From: DASQEH01 sp038239485
GTDB lineage: Bacteria; Actinomycetota; Actinomycetes; Propionibacteriales; Nocardioidaceae
Reading direction: 5' to 3'
DNA: 24,522 nt
NCBI GenBank assembly: GCA_038239485.1
Contig: JBBSET010000055.1
Span: forward strand, 1-24,522
Below, one piece after another: positions 1 to 8,676 of this stretch (the first letter of the stretch is position 1; every line of letters begins with the position of its first letter). Both the position numbers and the translations under genes were made by a program. Below the pieces are notes generated by a model that had not been told where the DNA came from, did not search any database, and worked only from the letters and a program-made list of their open reading frames with translations.

Positions 1-352
1 CGGTATCGCCAGCACCAGCCAGAAGCAGAATGCGGCCTGGGAGTTCGTCAAGTACCTGACCACGGACACCGGCGCGGTCGTCAACTTCGCGAACGCGATC
101 CACAACATCCCGTCGACGTTCGCCGCCCTCAAGTCGCCCAAGGTCGACCAGGACCCGAACTTCCAGACCTTCATCACCATCGCCCAGAACCCCGACAGCA
201 ACACCACCCCGTCGAGCCCGAACGGCGGCGCCTACCAGCTGACCCTGCAAGACGTCGGCTACAAATACGAGTCCGGCACGACCACCGACCTGGCGTCGGC
301 ACTGCAGCAGGCCGCCTCGCAGATCGACACCGACATCGCTCAGGCGCAGTGA
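1..352 (+). CDS. Sugar ABC transporter substrate-binding protein, C-terminal part (cut by window start)
   Basis: Only the last 116 residues are present; the reading frame is open from base 2 to the TGA at 350-352. The visible part opens with a helix containing NAAWEFVKYLT, a hallmark of the C-terminal lobe of family-1 extracellular sugar-binding proteins, where the phrase 'AWEFVKFLT' recurs. It continues with an IPSTFAAL segment and ends in a long amphipathic helix rich in A, Q and D. The protein would bind a sugar outside the membrane and hand it to the two permeases that follow. The stop codon overlaps the GTG start of the next gene (GTGA, 349-352), which indicates translational coupling. 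The signal peptide, the promoter and the start lie outside the window, so the substrate cannot be judged from this piece. Confidence 0.85.
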   Translation, partial: GIASTSQKQNAAWEFVKYLTTDTGAVVNFANAIHNIPSTFAALKSPKVDQDPNFQTFITIAQNPDSNTTPSSPNGGAYQLTLQDVGYKYESGTTTDLASALQQAASQIDTDIAQAQ

Positions 353-1296
353 CCGCAGCACCGGTCACGCGACGCAGCAGGGTCCGCAGGGACCGCCTGC
401 GCACCCTGGCGTTCCTGTCGCCCTGGCTGCTCGGGACCGGCGTCTTCTTCCTCTACCCGCTGGTGGCGACCGTCTACTTCTCCTTCATGAGGTACGACGG
501 GTTCACGGCCCCGGTCTGGGTGGGGATGAAGAACTGGCACTACGTGTTCACGGCCTATCCTTTCTTCTGGCCGGCGCTTCGCAACACCCTGTGGCTGGTC
601 CTCGTCGTCGTGACGCTCCGCGTCCTCTTCGGTCTCGCGGTCGGGCTGCTGGTCGTCCAGCTGAAGCGGGGGGCGGGCGTGTTCCGCACCATGTTCTATG
701 CCCCCTACCTCGCGCCCCCGGTCGCGGCGACGATGGCATTCGTCTTCCTGCTCAACCCCGGCACCGGACCGGTCAACACCATCCTTGGCAAGCTCGGGCT
801 CCCCCAGCCGGGCTGGTTCAACGACCCCGTCTGGGCCAAGCCCGCACTGACGCTGCTGGCACTGTGGGGCATCGGGGACCTGATGATCATCTTCATGGCG
901 TCACTGCTCGACGTGCCTCGCGACCAGTACGAGGCGGCCGAGCTGGACGGTGCGGGAGCGCTGCGACGGTTCCGCTTCATCACCTTGCCTAACATCCGGC
1001 CGATCCTGGTGTTCGCGGCCGTCACAGGGGTGATCTCCATGATGCAGTACTACACGGAGCCCTTCGTGGCCGGCCAGGTGGCGAGTGGGCAGATCGGGGG
1101 CTCCGGCCAGCAGGTTGAGCCGGGCTATCCCGACCAGTCGACCCTGACGCTGCCGCAGCTGGTCTACAACCTCGGCTTCCAGCGGTTCGACACCGGGGCG
1201 GCGTGCGTGGTGGCGCTGGTGCTGTTCGTGTTGGCCATGGTGTTCGCCGCCTTCCTGATGCGCCGCGGCAGCGGCTTCCTGGCGCTGGAGGACTGA
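349..1296 (+). CDS. Carbohydrate ABC transporter permease, MalF/UgpA type
   Basis: This is a 315-residue inner-membrane subunit of a binding-protein-dependent sugar importer. The start is GTG at 349, overlapping the stop of the upstream binding-protein gene. The N-terminus is basic (TRRSRVRRDRLR), followed by a first membrane helix (about residues 18-40, LAFLSPWLLGTGVFFLYPLV). Five further hydrophobic segments follow. The EAA loop that contacts the ATPase is clear at YEAAELDGAGALRRFRFITLP, about residues 193-213. Length and topology fit the family. The gene is followed by its partner permease after a 5-nt gap. No ABC ATPase is encoded nearby, so a shared MsiK-like ATPase elsewhere is expected (inference from actinobacterial precedent). 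Substrate specificity is not visible in the sequence; the operon's GH4 enzyme points to a glucoside or related disaccharide. Confidence 0.93.
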   Translation: MTAAPVTRRSRVRRDRLRTLAFLSPWLLGTGVFFLYPLVATVYFSFMRYDGFTAPVWVGMKNWHYVFTAYPFFWPALRNTLWLVLVVVTLRVLFGLAVGLLVVQLKRGAGVFRTMFYAPYLAPPVAATMAFVFLLNPGTGPVNTILGKLGLPQPGWFNDPVWAKPALTLLALWGIGDLMIIFMASLLDVPRDQYEAAELDGAGALRRFRFITLPNIRPILVFAAVTGVISMMQYYTEPFVAGQVASGQIGGSGQQVEPGYPDQSTLTLPQLVYNLGFQRFDTGAACVVALVLFVLAMVFAAFLMRRGSGFLALED

Positions 1297-1301
1297 CCGC
1301 C

Positions 1302-2213
1302 ATGAGTGATGGCACCTTGGTGGTGAGGCATCTGGACAGCGCCGCCGAATCGCCCCAGCCTCGACGACAGACGTCCGCGGCGTACCGCAGGCGCGCGATA
1401 CTGGAGTGGATCGCGGTGCACTCGTTCGCCGTGGCGGCAGCCCTCTTCTTCGTGCTGCCCTTCGTGTTCGTGTTCCTCACCGCGCTGATGAGCGACCAGC
1501 AGGCGCTGACGCGGAACCTGTGGCCGCAGACGTGGGAGTGGCACAACATCGCCACCGTCTGGCACACTCCCGGCTTCCTCACCTGGTGGCGCAACACGCT
1601 GTTCTACGCCGGGCTGGGCACGGTCTTGACGCTGCTGTCGAGCATCCCGGTGGCGTATGCGCTTGCGCGGTTCAGGTTCCGGGGCCAGAGCGTCGCGATG
1701 ATGGTCGTGATCTCGACGATGATGCTGCCGCCCCAGGTCGTCATCATCCCGATGTACCTGTTCTGGGCGCAGCAGCTGCACCTGTCCGGGTCGCTGTGGC
1801 CGCTGATCATCCCGCTCGCGTTCGGCGACCCGTTCTCGATCTTCCTGCTCCGGCAGTTCCTGCTCACCGTGCCCAAGGAGTACATCGACGCCGCGAAGGT
1901 CGACGGATGCAGCGACCTCCGGGCCCTGCTGAGGGTCGTCATCCCGATGATCCGACCGGCCATCGCCGCAGTTGCGCTGTTCGAGTTCTTCAGCTGCTGG
2001 AACGACTACTTCGGACCGCAGATCTATGCCAGCGAGAACCCGGCCGCATGGACGCTGAGCTACGGCCTGGAGTCCTTCAAGAGCGCCCACCACACCAACT
2101 GGAACCTGACCATGGCCGCCACCCTGCTCGTCATGGCCCCGGTCATCATCGTGTTCTTCTTCGCGCAGAAGGCCTTCATCGAGGGCGTGACGCTGACGGG
2201 GGTGAAGGGATGA
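1302..2213 (+). CDS. Carbohydrate ABC transporter permease, MalG type
   Basis: This is the second membrane subunit of the importer, 303 residues from the ATG at 1302. The frame is open farther upstream to 1203, but that would overlap the preceding gene by about 90 nt; 1302 gives the normal 5-nt spacing. A cytoplasmic N-terminal tail of about 30 residues precedes the first membrane helix (about 34-58, IAVHSFAVAAALFFVLPFVFVF). The segment NTLFYAGLGTVLTLLSSIPVAYALARF, about residues 98-124, is the typical second helix of MalG-type subunits. The EAA loop reads EYIDAAKVDGCSDLRALLRV, followed by VIPMIRP. The C-terminus GVTLTGVKG is the classic end of this family. Its stop overlaps the ATG of the GH4 gene (ATGA, 2210-2213), so uptake and hydrolysis are co-translated. 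Confidence 0.94.
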   Translation: MSDGTLVVRHLDSAAESPQPRRQTSAAYRRRAILEWIAVHSFAVAAALFFVLPFVFVFLTALMSDQQALTRNLWPQTWEWHNIATVWHTPGFLTWWRNTLFYAGLGTVLTLLSSIPVAYALARFRFRGQSVAMMVVISTMMLPPQVVIIPMYLFWAQQLHLSGSLWPLIIPLAFGDPFSIFLLRQFLLTVPKEYIDAAKVDGCSDLRALLRVVIPMIRPAIAAVALFEFFSCWNDYFGPQIYASENPAAWTLSYGLESFKSAHHTNWNLTMAATLLVMAPVIIVFFFAQKAFIEGVTLTGVKG

Positions 2214-3484
2214 AGATCGCCGTCGTCGGCGGCGGGTCCACCTACACCCCTGAGCTGGTGGACGGCTTCGCCAGGCTTCGAGACGCGCTGCCTGTCGACG
2301 AGCTCGTGCTCGTCGACCCGAGCGCCGAGCGGCTGGAGCTGGTCGGGGGCCTGGGCCGGCGGATCCTCACCAAACAGGACCACCCGGCACGGCTGACGAC
2401 GACCTCGTCGCTCGACGAGGCCGTCGCGGACGCCGACGCGGTACTGCTGCAGCTACGGGTCGGGGGCCAGGCGGCGCGCCTGCAGGACGAGACATGGCCG
2501 CTGGAGTGCGGGTGCGTCGGGCAGGAGACGACGGGGGCGGGCGGGCTCGCGAAGGCGCTCCGCACGGTTCCCGTGGTGCTCGACATCGCTGAGCGGATAC
2601 GGCGAGCGAACCCTGACGCGTGGATCGTCGACTTCACCAACCCGGTCGGCATCGTCACCCGGGCGCTGCTACAGGCGGGCCACAAGGCCGTCGGGCTGTG
2701 CAACGTGGCGATCGGGTTCCAACGCCGGTTCGCGGCGATGCTCGGCGTCGAGCCGTCCGACGTCCGGCTCGGTCATGTCGGTCTCAACCACCTCACCTGG
2801 GAGCGGTCGGTCACGGTCGGCGGTGTCGACAGGCTTCCCGGGCTGCTGGCCCAGCACGGGGTCGAGATCGCAGGCGACATCGGCCTGCCGGCCGCTCTGC
2901 TCTCCGAGCTCGGCGTGGTCCCGTCGTACTATCTGCGCTACTTCTACGCCCATGACGAGGTTGTTCGTGAGCTGATGACGCAGCCGCCCCGGGCGGCCGA
3001 GGTGGCCGCCATCGAGGAGCAGCTGCTTCAGATGTACGCCGACCCGGCGCTGGACGAGAAGCCCGCCCTGCTGGGCATGCGCGGCGGGGCCTTCTACTCG
3101 GAGGCGGCCGTGGCGCTGAGCGCCTCGCTCCTGAAGCCGCCGGCTGGTGCGGTCGGCACGGTGCCGTCCGTCCAGGTGGTCAATGTCCGCAACGACGGCA
3201 CCTTGCCCTTCCTGCCTGCCGACGCTGTGATCGAGGTGCCGGCGTCGATCGACGGCTCGGGTGCTCGGCCACTGCCGATCGAACCGCTCGAACCGTTGTT
3301 TGCCGGGCTGGTAGCGGCCGTGACGGCGTACGAGAACCTTGCGCTCGAAGCGGCGCTGCTCGGCGGCCGCCGGCGGGTCTTCAAGGCGCTGCTGGCGCAT
3401 CCGCTCGTCGGTCAGGTCGAGCTGGCCGACGGGCTGACCGACCGACTGGTTGCGCACAACGGCGACTACCTCGGCTGGGCCTGA
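2210..3484 (+). CDS. GH4 family 6-phospho-beta-glucosidase (NAD+- and metal-dependent)
   Basis: The 424-residue protein belongs to glycoside hydrolase family 4, which cleaves glycosidic bonds by an NAD+-assisted oxidation-elimination route and needs Mn2+ or a similar metal. The N-terminal Rossmann fold shows VVGGGSTYTPELV (residues 5-17). GQETTGAGG (104-112), DFTNPVGI (141-148), GLCN with the metal-ligand Cys164, and GLNH with the metal-ligand His194 all follow in family order. Tyr240/Tyr241 lie where GH4 enzymes carry their catalytic base. LRVGGQAAR (82-90) keeps the arginine pattern that is associated with a 6-phosphate group in the phospho-glucosidase branch. The start overlaps the permease stop, and a sugar kinase begins 1 nt after the stop. 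There is no PTS gene in the window, so how the substrate becomes phosphorylated is the open question. Activity on chitobiose-type or cellobiose-type phosphates cannot be distinguished here. Confidence 0.92.
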   Translation: MKIAVVGGGSTYTPELVDGFARLRDALPVDELVLVDPSAERLELVGGLGRRILTKQDHPARLTTTSSLDEAVADADAVLLQLRVGGQAARLQDETWPLECGCVGQETTGAGGLAKALRTVPVVLDIAERIRRANPDAWIVDFTNPVGIVTRALLQAGHKAVGLCNVAIGFQRRFAAMLGVEPSDVRLGHVGLNHLTWERSVTVGGVDRLPGLLAQHGVEIAGDIGLPAALLSELGVVPSYYLRYFYAHDEVVRELMTQPPRAAEVAAIEEQLLQMYADPALDEKPALLGMRGGAFYSEAAVALSASLLKPPAGAVGTVPSVQVVNVRNDGTLPFLPADAVIEVPASIDGSGARPLPIEPLEPLFAGLVAAVTAYENLALEAALLGGRRRVFKALLAHPLVGQVELADGLTDRLVAHNGDYLGWA

Positions 3485-3485
3485 C

Positions 3486-4499
3486 GTGGCGCAGTCTGCC
3501 CCTGTCCCCTCCTCGCGCGGGGTGCTCGCGATCGACGCCGGCAACAGCAAGACCGACGTCGCCATCATCGCGCCCGACGGAGAGGTCCTGGGCGTCGCGC
3601 GGGGGCTCGGATTCGTACCGCATCTGGTCGGCGCCCAGGTCGCCGTCGAGGGCCTGGTACCGCTGGTGGCCAAGGCGGCAGCCGACGCCGGCCTCGCGTA
3701 CGGCGGGCCACCGGCGCTCCTGCAGCATGTTTCGGCATGCCTGGCCAACGCCGACCTGCCGCTCGAGCAGGAGCGCCTCCAGGCGGCGATCGAGGCTCTG
3801 CGGTGGGGGGTCTCGTGCGAGGTGGTCAACGACACCTTCGCACTGCTCCGGGCCGGCGTCGAAGACTACCGAGGGATCGCGGTCATCTGCGGCGCGGGCA
3901 TCAACTGCACGGGAGTGCTGCCGGACGGCCGTACCGCCCGGTTCGCGGCTGTCGGGCACATCTCTGGCGACTGGGGCGGGGGGGCGCACCTGTGGCAGGA
4001 GGCGATGTGGTGGGCGGCCCGGGCGGAGGATGGGCGTGGGCCGTTCACGTCCTTGCGATCAGCTCTGCCTGCTCACTTCGGGCTGGCGTCGATGGCGGCG
4101 CTGATCGAGGCCGTGCACCTGCACGTGCTCTCGCCGGCGGACTGCATGGAGCTCACTCCGCTGGTCTTCGATGTCGCGAACGCCGGAGACGAGATCGCCG
4201 TCGAGATCGTCCGCCGACAGGCCCGGGAGGTCGTCGCGTTGGCGGTCACCGCGATGCGACGCCTCGGCGTCCTAGGCGAGCCGATCGACGTGGTGCTCGG
4301 CGGTGGCGTCCTCACCTCCGGGCACCCGCTGCTGATGGACTCGATCTCCGGTCTGCTGCGGGCAGCGGCCCCACTGGCAGTCACCCGTGTCGTCTCGACC
4401 CCGCCTGTCGTCGGCGCCGGGCTGCTCGGACTCGACCACATCGGGGCGACCACCACGGCGCATGCCCGGCTGCGGGCGCAGTATCCACAAGGTGGTTGA
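3486..4499 (+). CDS. BadF/BadG/NagK-type sugar kinase (N-acetylglucosamine kinase-like)
   Basis: The protein has 337 residues from the GTG at 3486, one base after the GH4 stop. A TTG at 3450 would also be in frame, but it overlaps the GH4 gene and adds an unconserved tail. It is an ASKHA-fold ATPase of the BadF/BadG/BcrA/BcrD family. The phosphate-1 motif is LAIDAGNSKTDVAI (about residues 14-27, with Asp17). The catalytic-region motif VVNDTFALLRAG follows at about 114-125. The adenosine and phosphate-2 region shows ICGAGINCTG and GHISGDWGGG. LGGGVL appears near the C-terminus. Relatives phosphorylate GlcNAc or related hexosamines and hexoses with ATP in the cytosol. Its position next to a 6-phospho-glycosidase suggests that it phosphorylates either the imported glycoside or the released monosaccharide. 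The gene ends 8 nt from the convergent VOC gene. Confidence 0.88.
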   Translation: MAQSAPVPSSRGVLAIDAGNSKTDVAIIAPDGEVLGVARGLGFVPHLVGAQVAVEGLVPLVAKAAADAGLAYGGPPALLQHVSACLANADLPLEQERLQAAIEALRWGVSCEVVNDTFALLRAGVEDYRGIAVICGAGINCTGVLPDGRTARFAAVGHISGDWGGGAHLWQEAMWWAARAEDGRGPFTSLRSALPAHFGLASMAALIEAVHLHVLSPADCMELTPLVFDVANAGDEIAVEIVRRQAREVVALAVTAMRRLGVLGEPIDVVLGGGVLTSGHPLLMDSISGLLRAAAPLAVTRVVSTPPVVGAGLLGLDHIGATTTAHARLRAQYPQGG

Positions 4500-4507
4500 T
4501 CCACAGC

Positions 4508-5365
4508 TCAGTTGGCGAGGGCCGCGCGGACTGCGTTCTTCCAGGGGTCCTCGAACGACAGCATGCGGCCGTCGTCACGCACCGAGACTCCCCGCGCGGA
4601 CAGTCGCTCACGCAGCGCACCCAGGGTATCCGCGTCCGGGATGCGAATCGCGACCTGGCCGAGACCCAAGGCTGGTGTGCGCGGCCCAGCGCCCTGGCTG
4701 TGCCAGGTGTTCATGCCGATGTGGTGGTGGTAGCCGCCGGCCGACACGAACAGTGCCTGCTCGCCGAACTCGACGGTGGTCTCGAAGCCCAGCGTGTCGA
4801 CGTAGAACGACTTCGCCGTCTGGATGTCGCCGACCTTGAGGTGCACGTGCCCCACCGACATGTCGCCCTCGCCGGAGGCAGCTGAGCCCAGGTGTTCGGA
4901 GAGGAAGGCGTTCGGGTCGAGGTAGTCCGAGGCCATTCTCAGCCGGGTGCCGAGCCTCGGCCACTCGGCCCGCGGCCGGTCCCAGTACAGCTCGACGCCG
5001 TTGCCCTCGGGGTCGTCGAAGTAGAAAGCCTTGGACACCAGGTGGTCGCTGGAGCCGGTGAACGAGTGCGGGTACGTGCTCGCGACGGAGTGAACCGCCT
5101 GGGCGACGGCGGGCTGCGAATCGAACAGCACCGCCGTGTGGAACAGTCCCGCGGCGTTGGAAGCCGCGTGCCGCAGATCCGGCGTGTGCCGAAGCTCCAG
5201 CGCTGCGCGGGACCCGTGCCCCAGAACCACCCAGCCCGATCCGGTCTCCAGCACGTCGAGGCCGACGCCGGTGACGTAGTAGGTCGTCATCGCGTCGAGG
5301 TCGGCGACCGCGAGCGTTACGGCTCCCATGTCAGTGGTCGGAGCGAGCAGATCTTCTGAGGTCAT
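4508..5365 (-). CDS. CatE-like two-domain VOC protein (probable extradiol dioxygenase / glyoxalase superfamily)
   Basis: The 285-residue protein starts at ATG 5365; the frame is open to a GTG at 5416, but the promoter position favours 5365. It holds two tandem vicinal-oxygen-chelate modules. The first spans about residues 13-128, with GLFHTAVL (His76) and DPEGNGVELYWDRPR. The second spans about 170-285, with VGHVHLKVGD and GGYHHHIGMNTW (His213-His215). The pattern matches the Bacillus CatE/YfiE type annotated as catechol-2,3-dioxygenase, a ring-cleaving Fe(II) enzyme. The third ligand of the second module, usually a Glu near the end, is not obvious: the C-terminus reads FEDPWKNAVRAALAN. Ring cleavage is therefore likely but not proven. 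It lies 51 nt downstream of the GH1 gene on the same strand, with its own apparent promoter. Confidence 0.85.
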   Translation of the reverse strand: MTSEDLLAPTTDMGAVTLAVADLDAMTTYYVTGVGLDVLETGSGWVVLGHGSRAALELRHTPDLRHAASNAAGLFHTAVLFDSQPAVAQAVHSVASTYPHSFTGSSDHLVSKAFYFDDPEGNGVELYWDRPRAEWPRLGTRLRMASDYLDPNAFLSEHLGSAASGEGDMSVGHVHLKVGDIQTAKSFYVDTLGFETTVEFGEQALFVSAGGYHHHIGMNTWHSQGAGPRTPALGLGQVAIRIPDADTLGALRERLSARGVSVRDDGRMLSFEDPWKNAVRAALAN

Positions 5366-5371
5366 CACATA

Positions 5372-5377
5372 AGTATA
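5372..5377 (-). promoter_or_regulatory. -10 element of a probable leaderless promoter for the VOC gene
   Basis: Read on the minus strand this is TATACT, a good TANNNT match, followed by exactly 6 nt and then the ATG at 5365. That places the expected transcription start on the A of the start codon, so the mRNA would have no 5' leader. Leaderless mRNAs with this geometry are common in actinobacteria. The block is markedly AT-rich against its surroundings and also contains CATA-N4-TATG (5367-5378), a small inverted repeat that a MarR-type or TetR-type regulator could read. No convincing -35 hexamer is seen 17 bp upstream, and no ribosome binding site precedes 5365. Confidence 0.5.
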
Positions 5378-5416
5378 TGACATTTCAACTACATTGGATA
5401 TTCCCTGTGGCGGCAC

Positions 5417-6792
<1,376 letters not shown>

Positions 6793-6796
<4 letters not shown>

Positions 6797-7630
6797 CCTT
6801 TGACGGCTCCTTGCATGATTCCGCCGACGATGTGCTTGCCCAGGAGGGCGAATGCGATCAGCACCGGAACGGTGCCGTAGAGCGTGCCGGCCATGATGAT
6901 GGACTGCTGCGGGGCATAACCGGTCGCCAGGCTCTGGAAGGCGACCTGGACGGTGGGATTCTGGGTGCTCAGGGCGATGATGGGCCAGAAGAAGTCGTTC
7001 CACGTCGTCAGGAATGTCAGCATCCCCAGGACGGCCATCGCCGGCCGGGCGGCCGGTACCACGACGTGGATGAAGGCCTGAAACGTGTTGGCGCCGTCGA
7101 TGTAGCCGGCGTCCAGCAGCTCGTCCGGGACCGCGCCGACGATGTACTGGCGCATGAAGAAGACGCCGAAGGCCGTCACCAGGGTGGGCAGGATGACCGC
7201 CTGCAGGTGCCCGGTCAGCCCGAGCCGGGCCATCATCATGTAGAGCGGGATGACGCCCATCTGCATCGGCACCATCATCGTGCCGACGCACAGGCCCAAC
7301 AGCAGGTTGCGGCCCGTGAAGGTCAGCTTGGCGAAGGCGAACCCAGCGAGCGTGCAGAAGGCGACCGTGCCCACGGTGATCGTGCCCGACACGATGACGG
7401 AGTTCACCAGCCCGTGGTTGAGGGGAGCCAGCCGTAACGCCTCGGAGAGGTTGTGGAAGATGCTGGAGTAGCGGCGGCCGCTCGGCGGCCATCTCGGCGT
7501 TCGTGTGCGACGCCATCACGATCGTGTAGTAGAGCGGGAATGCCGCCACCAGCGTGAGCACGATGACGATGGCGTAGACCATCCAGCTGGCGTTCATCGG
7601 GTTCGGGCCACGACGCCTGATGAGGCTCAT
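6793..7630 (-). pseudogene. Carbohydrate ABC transporter permease, MalG type, reading frame broken near base 7465
   Basis: A MalG-type permease is spread over two reading frames. The N-terminal part starts at ATG 7630 (MSLIRRRGPNPMN) and encodes the first membrane helix WMVYAIVIVLTLVAAFPLYY and the periplasmic stretch SHTNAEMAAERPPLL, up to about base 7465. The remainder continues in another frame from SIFHNLSEALRLAP through the helix after NSVIVSGTI, the EAA loop ELLDAGYIDGANTFQAFIHV, to the family-typical end GAVKG at 6793. The span is 838 nt; two more bases would give an intact gene of 280 codons. The conserved text expected at the join (PPLL-P-G-S in relatives, from memory) suggests a loss of 2 or 5 bases. 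A start inside the second frame (GTG 7407, 204 residues) would lack the first membrane helix. A sequencing error and a real mutation are equally possible. Confidence 0.75.
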
Positions 7631-8580
7631 CGGCTCGCCCGCCGACGCGAGAGCAGCACGTTGGCGACCACCGCAAGGACGATGATCAAGAACATCGTCC
7701 AGGCGGTCGCCGACGCCAGGCCGAGGCGGTCGTTGGTCCAGCCCTGCTGGTACATCAGCAGCCCCAGCGTCTGGTACTGGCCGGACGTGCCCCCGTTGGG
7801 CAGGCCGCTCGGGTCGTACAGCAGCGGTTCGCCGAACAGCTGAGCCGCCCCGATCGTCGACACCACGATCGTGAACAGGATCGTCGGCCGCAGACCGGGG
7901 ATGGTGACGTGGAGGAACTGCCTCCACTTCGACGCCCCGTCGATGGCGGCGGCTTCATAGAGCGACGTGTCGATCGCCTGCATGCCGGCCAGGTAGATCA
8001 GTGCGTTGTAGCCGGTCCAGCGCCAGGTGACGATGGCGGACACAGCGATCTGGCTGGGCCACTTCGAGCCCTGCCAGTCGACCGCCGGGAGGTGCAGCAG
8101 GTGCACGACCGCCCAGTTGACGATGCCCTGGTTCTTGTCGAACAGCTCGAGGAAGATCACGGTCGCGGCGGCCAGGCTGGTGGCGTACGGCATCAGCATG
8201 GCGACCCGGAAGAACGTCCGGCCGCGAAGGCGGTAGTTGAGCAGGTGCGCGATACCGAGCGCCATGCACAGCTGCGGGACGGTCGAGATGATCCCGATCG
8301 AGATCGTGTTCCTGAAGGCGTTCCAGAAGAACGTGTGCGTGAACAGGTTGCGGTAGTTCTCCAGCCCGACCCACGTCTGCTGGTGGTAGGTCGTCAGGCG
8401 GACGTCATGCAGCGACACCCACGCCGTGTCCAGCCATGGGTAGAGGCTGAACGCGAGGAAGTCGACGAAGAAGGGGGCGATGTAGAGGTACCCCGTCCGA
8501 CGCCCAGGCAATCGGAAACGCTCTCGACGCGGACGTGGACGCGGGGTGGAGATTACGAGGTCGACGCTTCTGACCGACAA
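7627..8580 (-). CDS. Carbohydrate ABC transporter permease, MalF type
   Basis: The protein has 317 residues and starts at TTG 8580. The unusual start is supported by a ribosome binding site, GAAGGTGA, ending 6 nt upstream. A basic N-terminus (PRPRPRRERFRLPGRR) precedes the first helix, YLYIAPFFVDFLAFSLYP. Six membrane helices can be traced. The EAA loop is YEAAAIDGASKWRQFLHVTIP, about residues 213-233. The stop overlaps the ATG of the second permease (ATGA, 7627-7630). It forms the translocation channel with the broken permease downstream. The binding-protein gene lies 96 nt upstream, separated by a hairpin. If the partner permease is truly inactive, this importer may not function. Confidence 0.93.
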   Translation of the reverse strand: MSVRSVDLVISTPRPRPRRERFRLPGRRTGYLYIAPFFVDFLAFSLYPWLDTAWVSLHDVRLTTYHQQTWVGLENYRNLFTHTFFWNAFRNTISIGIISTVPQLCMALGIAHLLNYRLRGRTFFRVAMLMPYATSLAAATVIFLELFDKNQGIVNWAVVHLLHLPAVDWQGSKWPSQIAVSAIVTWRWTGYNALIYLAGMQAIDTSLYEAAAIDGASKWRQFLHVTIPGLRPTILFTIVVSTIGAAQLFGEPLLYDPSGLPNGGTSGQYQTLGLLMYQQGWTNDRLGLASATAWTMFLIIVLAVVANVLLSRRRASR

Positions 8581-8610
8581 CTCGGCTCACCTTCTGTGGC
8601 AGGGGCCGGG

Positions 8611-8640
8611 CGGGTGGACGGCGACGATGCCCTCCACCCG
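8611..8640 (-). other. Intercistronic stem-loop between binding-protein and permease genes
   Basis: An inverted repeat of 8 bp (CGGGTGGA at 8611-8618 and TCCACCCG at 8633-8640) encloses one C/C mismatch and then three more pairs (GGC with GCC), leaving a 6-nt loop GACGAT. No T-run follows on the minus strand, so it is not a canonical intrinsic terminator. It sits in the 96-nt gap between the stop of the binding-protein gene (8677) and the TTG of the first permease (8580). Hairpins here are known in sugar ABC operons to stabilise the upstream mRNA and give more binding protein than permease; that role is inferred. Confidence 0.6.
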
Positions 8641-8676
8641 AACGACAACGACTGTCATGCGCGGATGAGGTGATTC

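Noticed and set aside
1406..3484. 692-codon frame fusing upstream sequence to the GH4 enzyme
   Set aside because: The first 268 residues are an Arg/His/Pro-rich shadow of the permease gene. The true GH4 start is the ATG at 2210, overlapping the permease stop.
3450..3485. TTG at 3450 as the kinase start
   Set aside because: It lies inside the GH4 gene, has no better ribosome site, and adds 12 residues without family similarity. The GTG at 3486 is preferred, though not proven.
2669..3835. 388-codon minus-strand frame opposite the GH4 and kinase genes
   Set aside because: Arg/Gln/His-rich composition without any motif, directly antisense to two well-supported genes.
4480..4510. ATCCACA repeat and GTGG/CCAC pairing between the kinase and VOC genes as a terminator
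   Set aside because: Stems are only 4 bp, no T-run follows on either strand, and the gap between the genes is just 8 nt.
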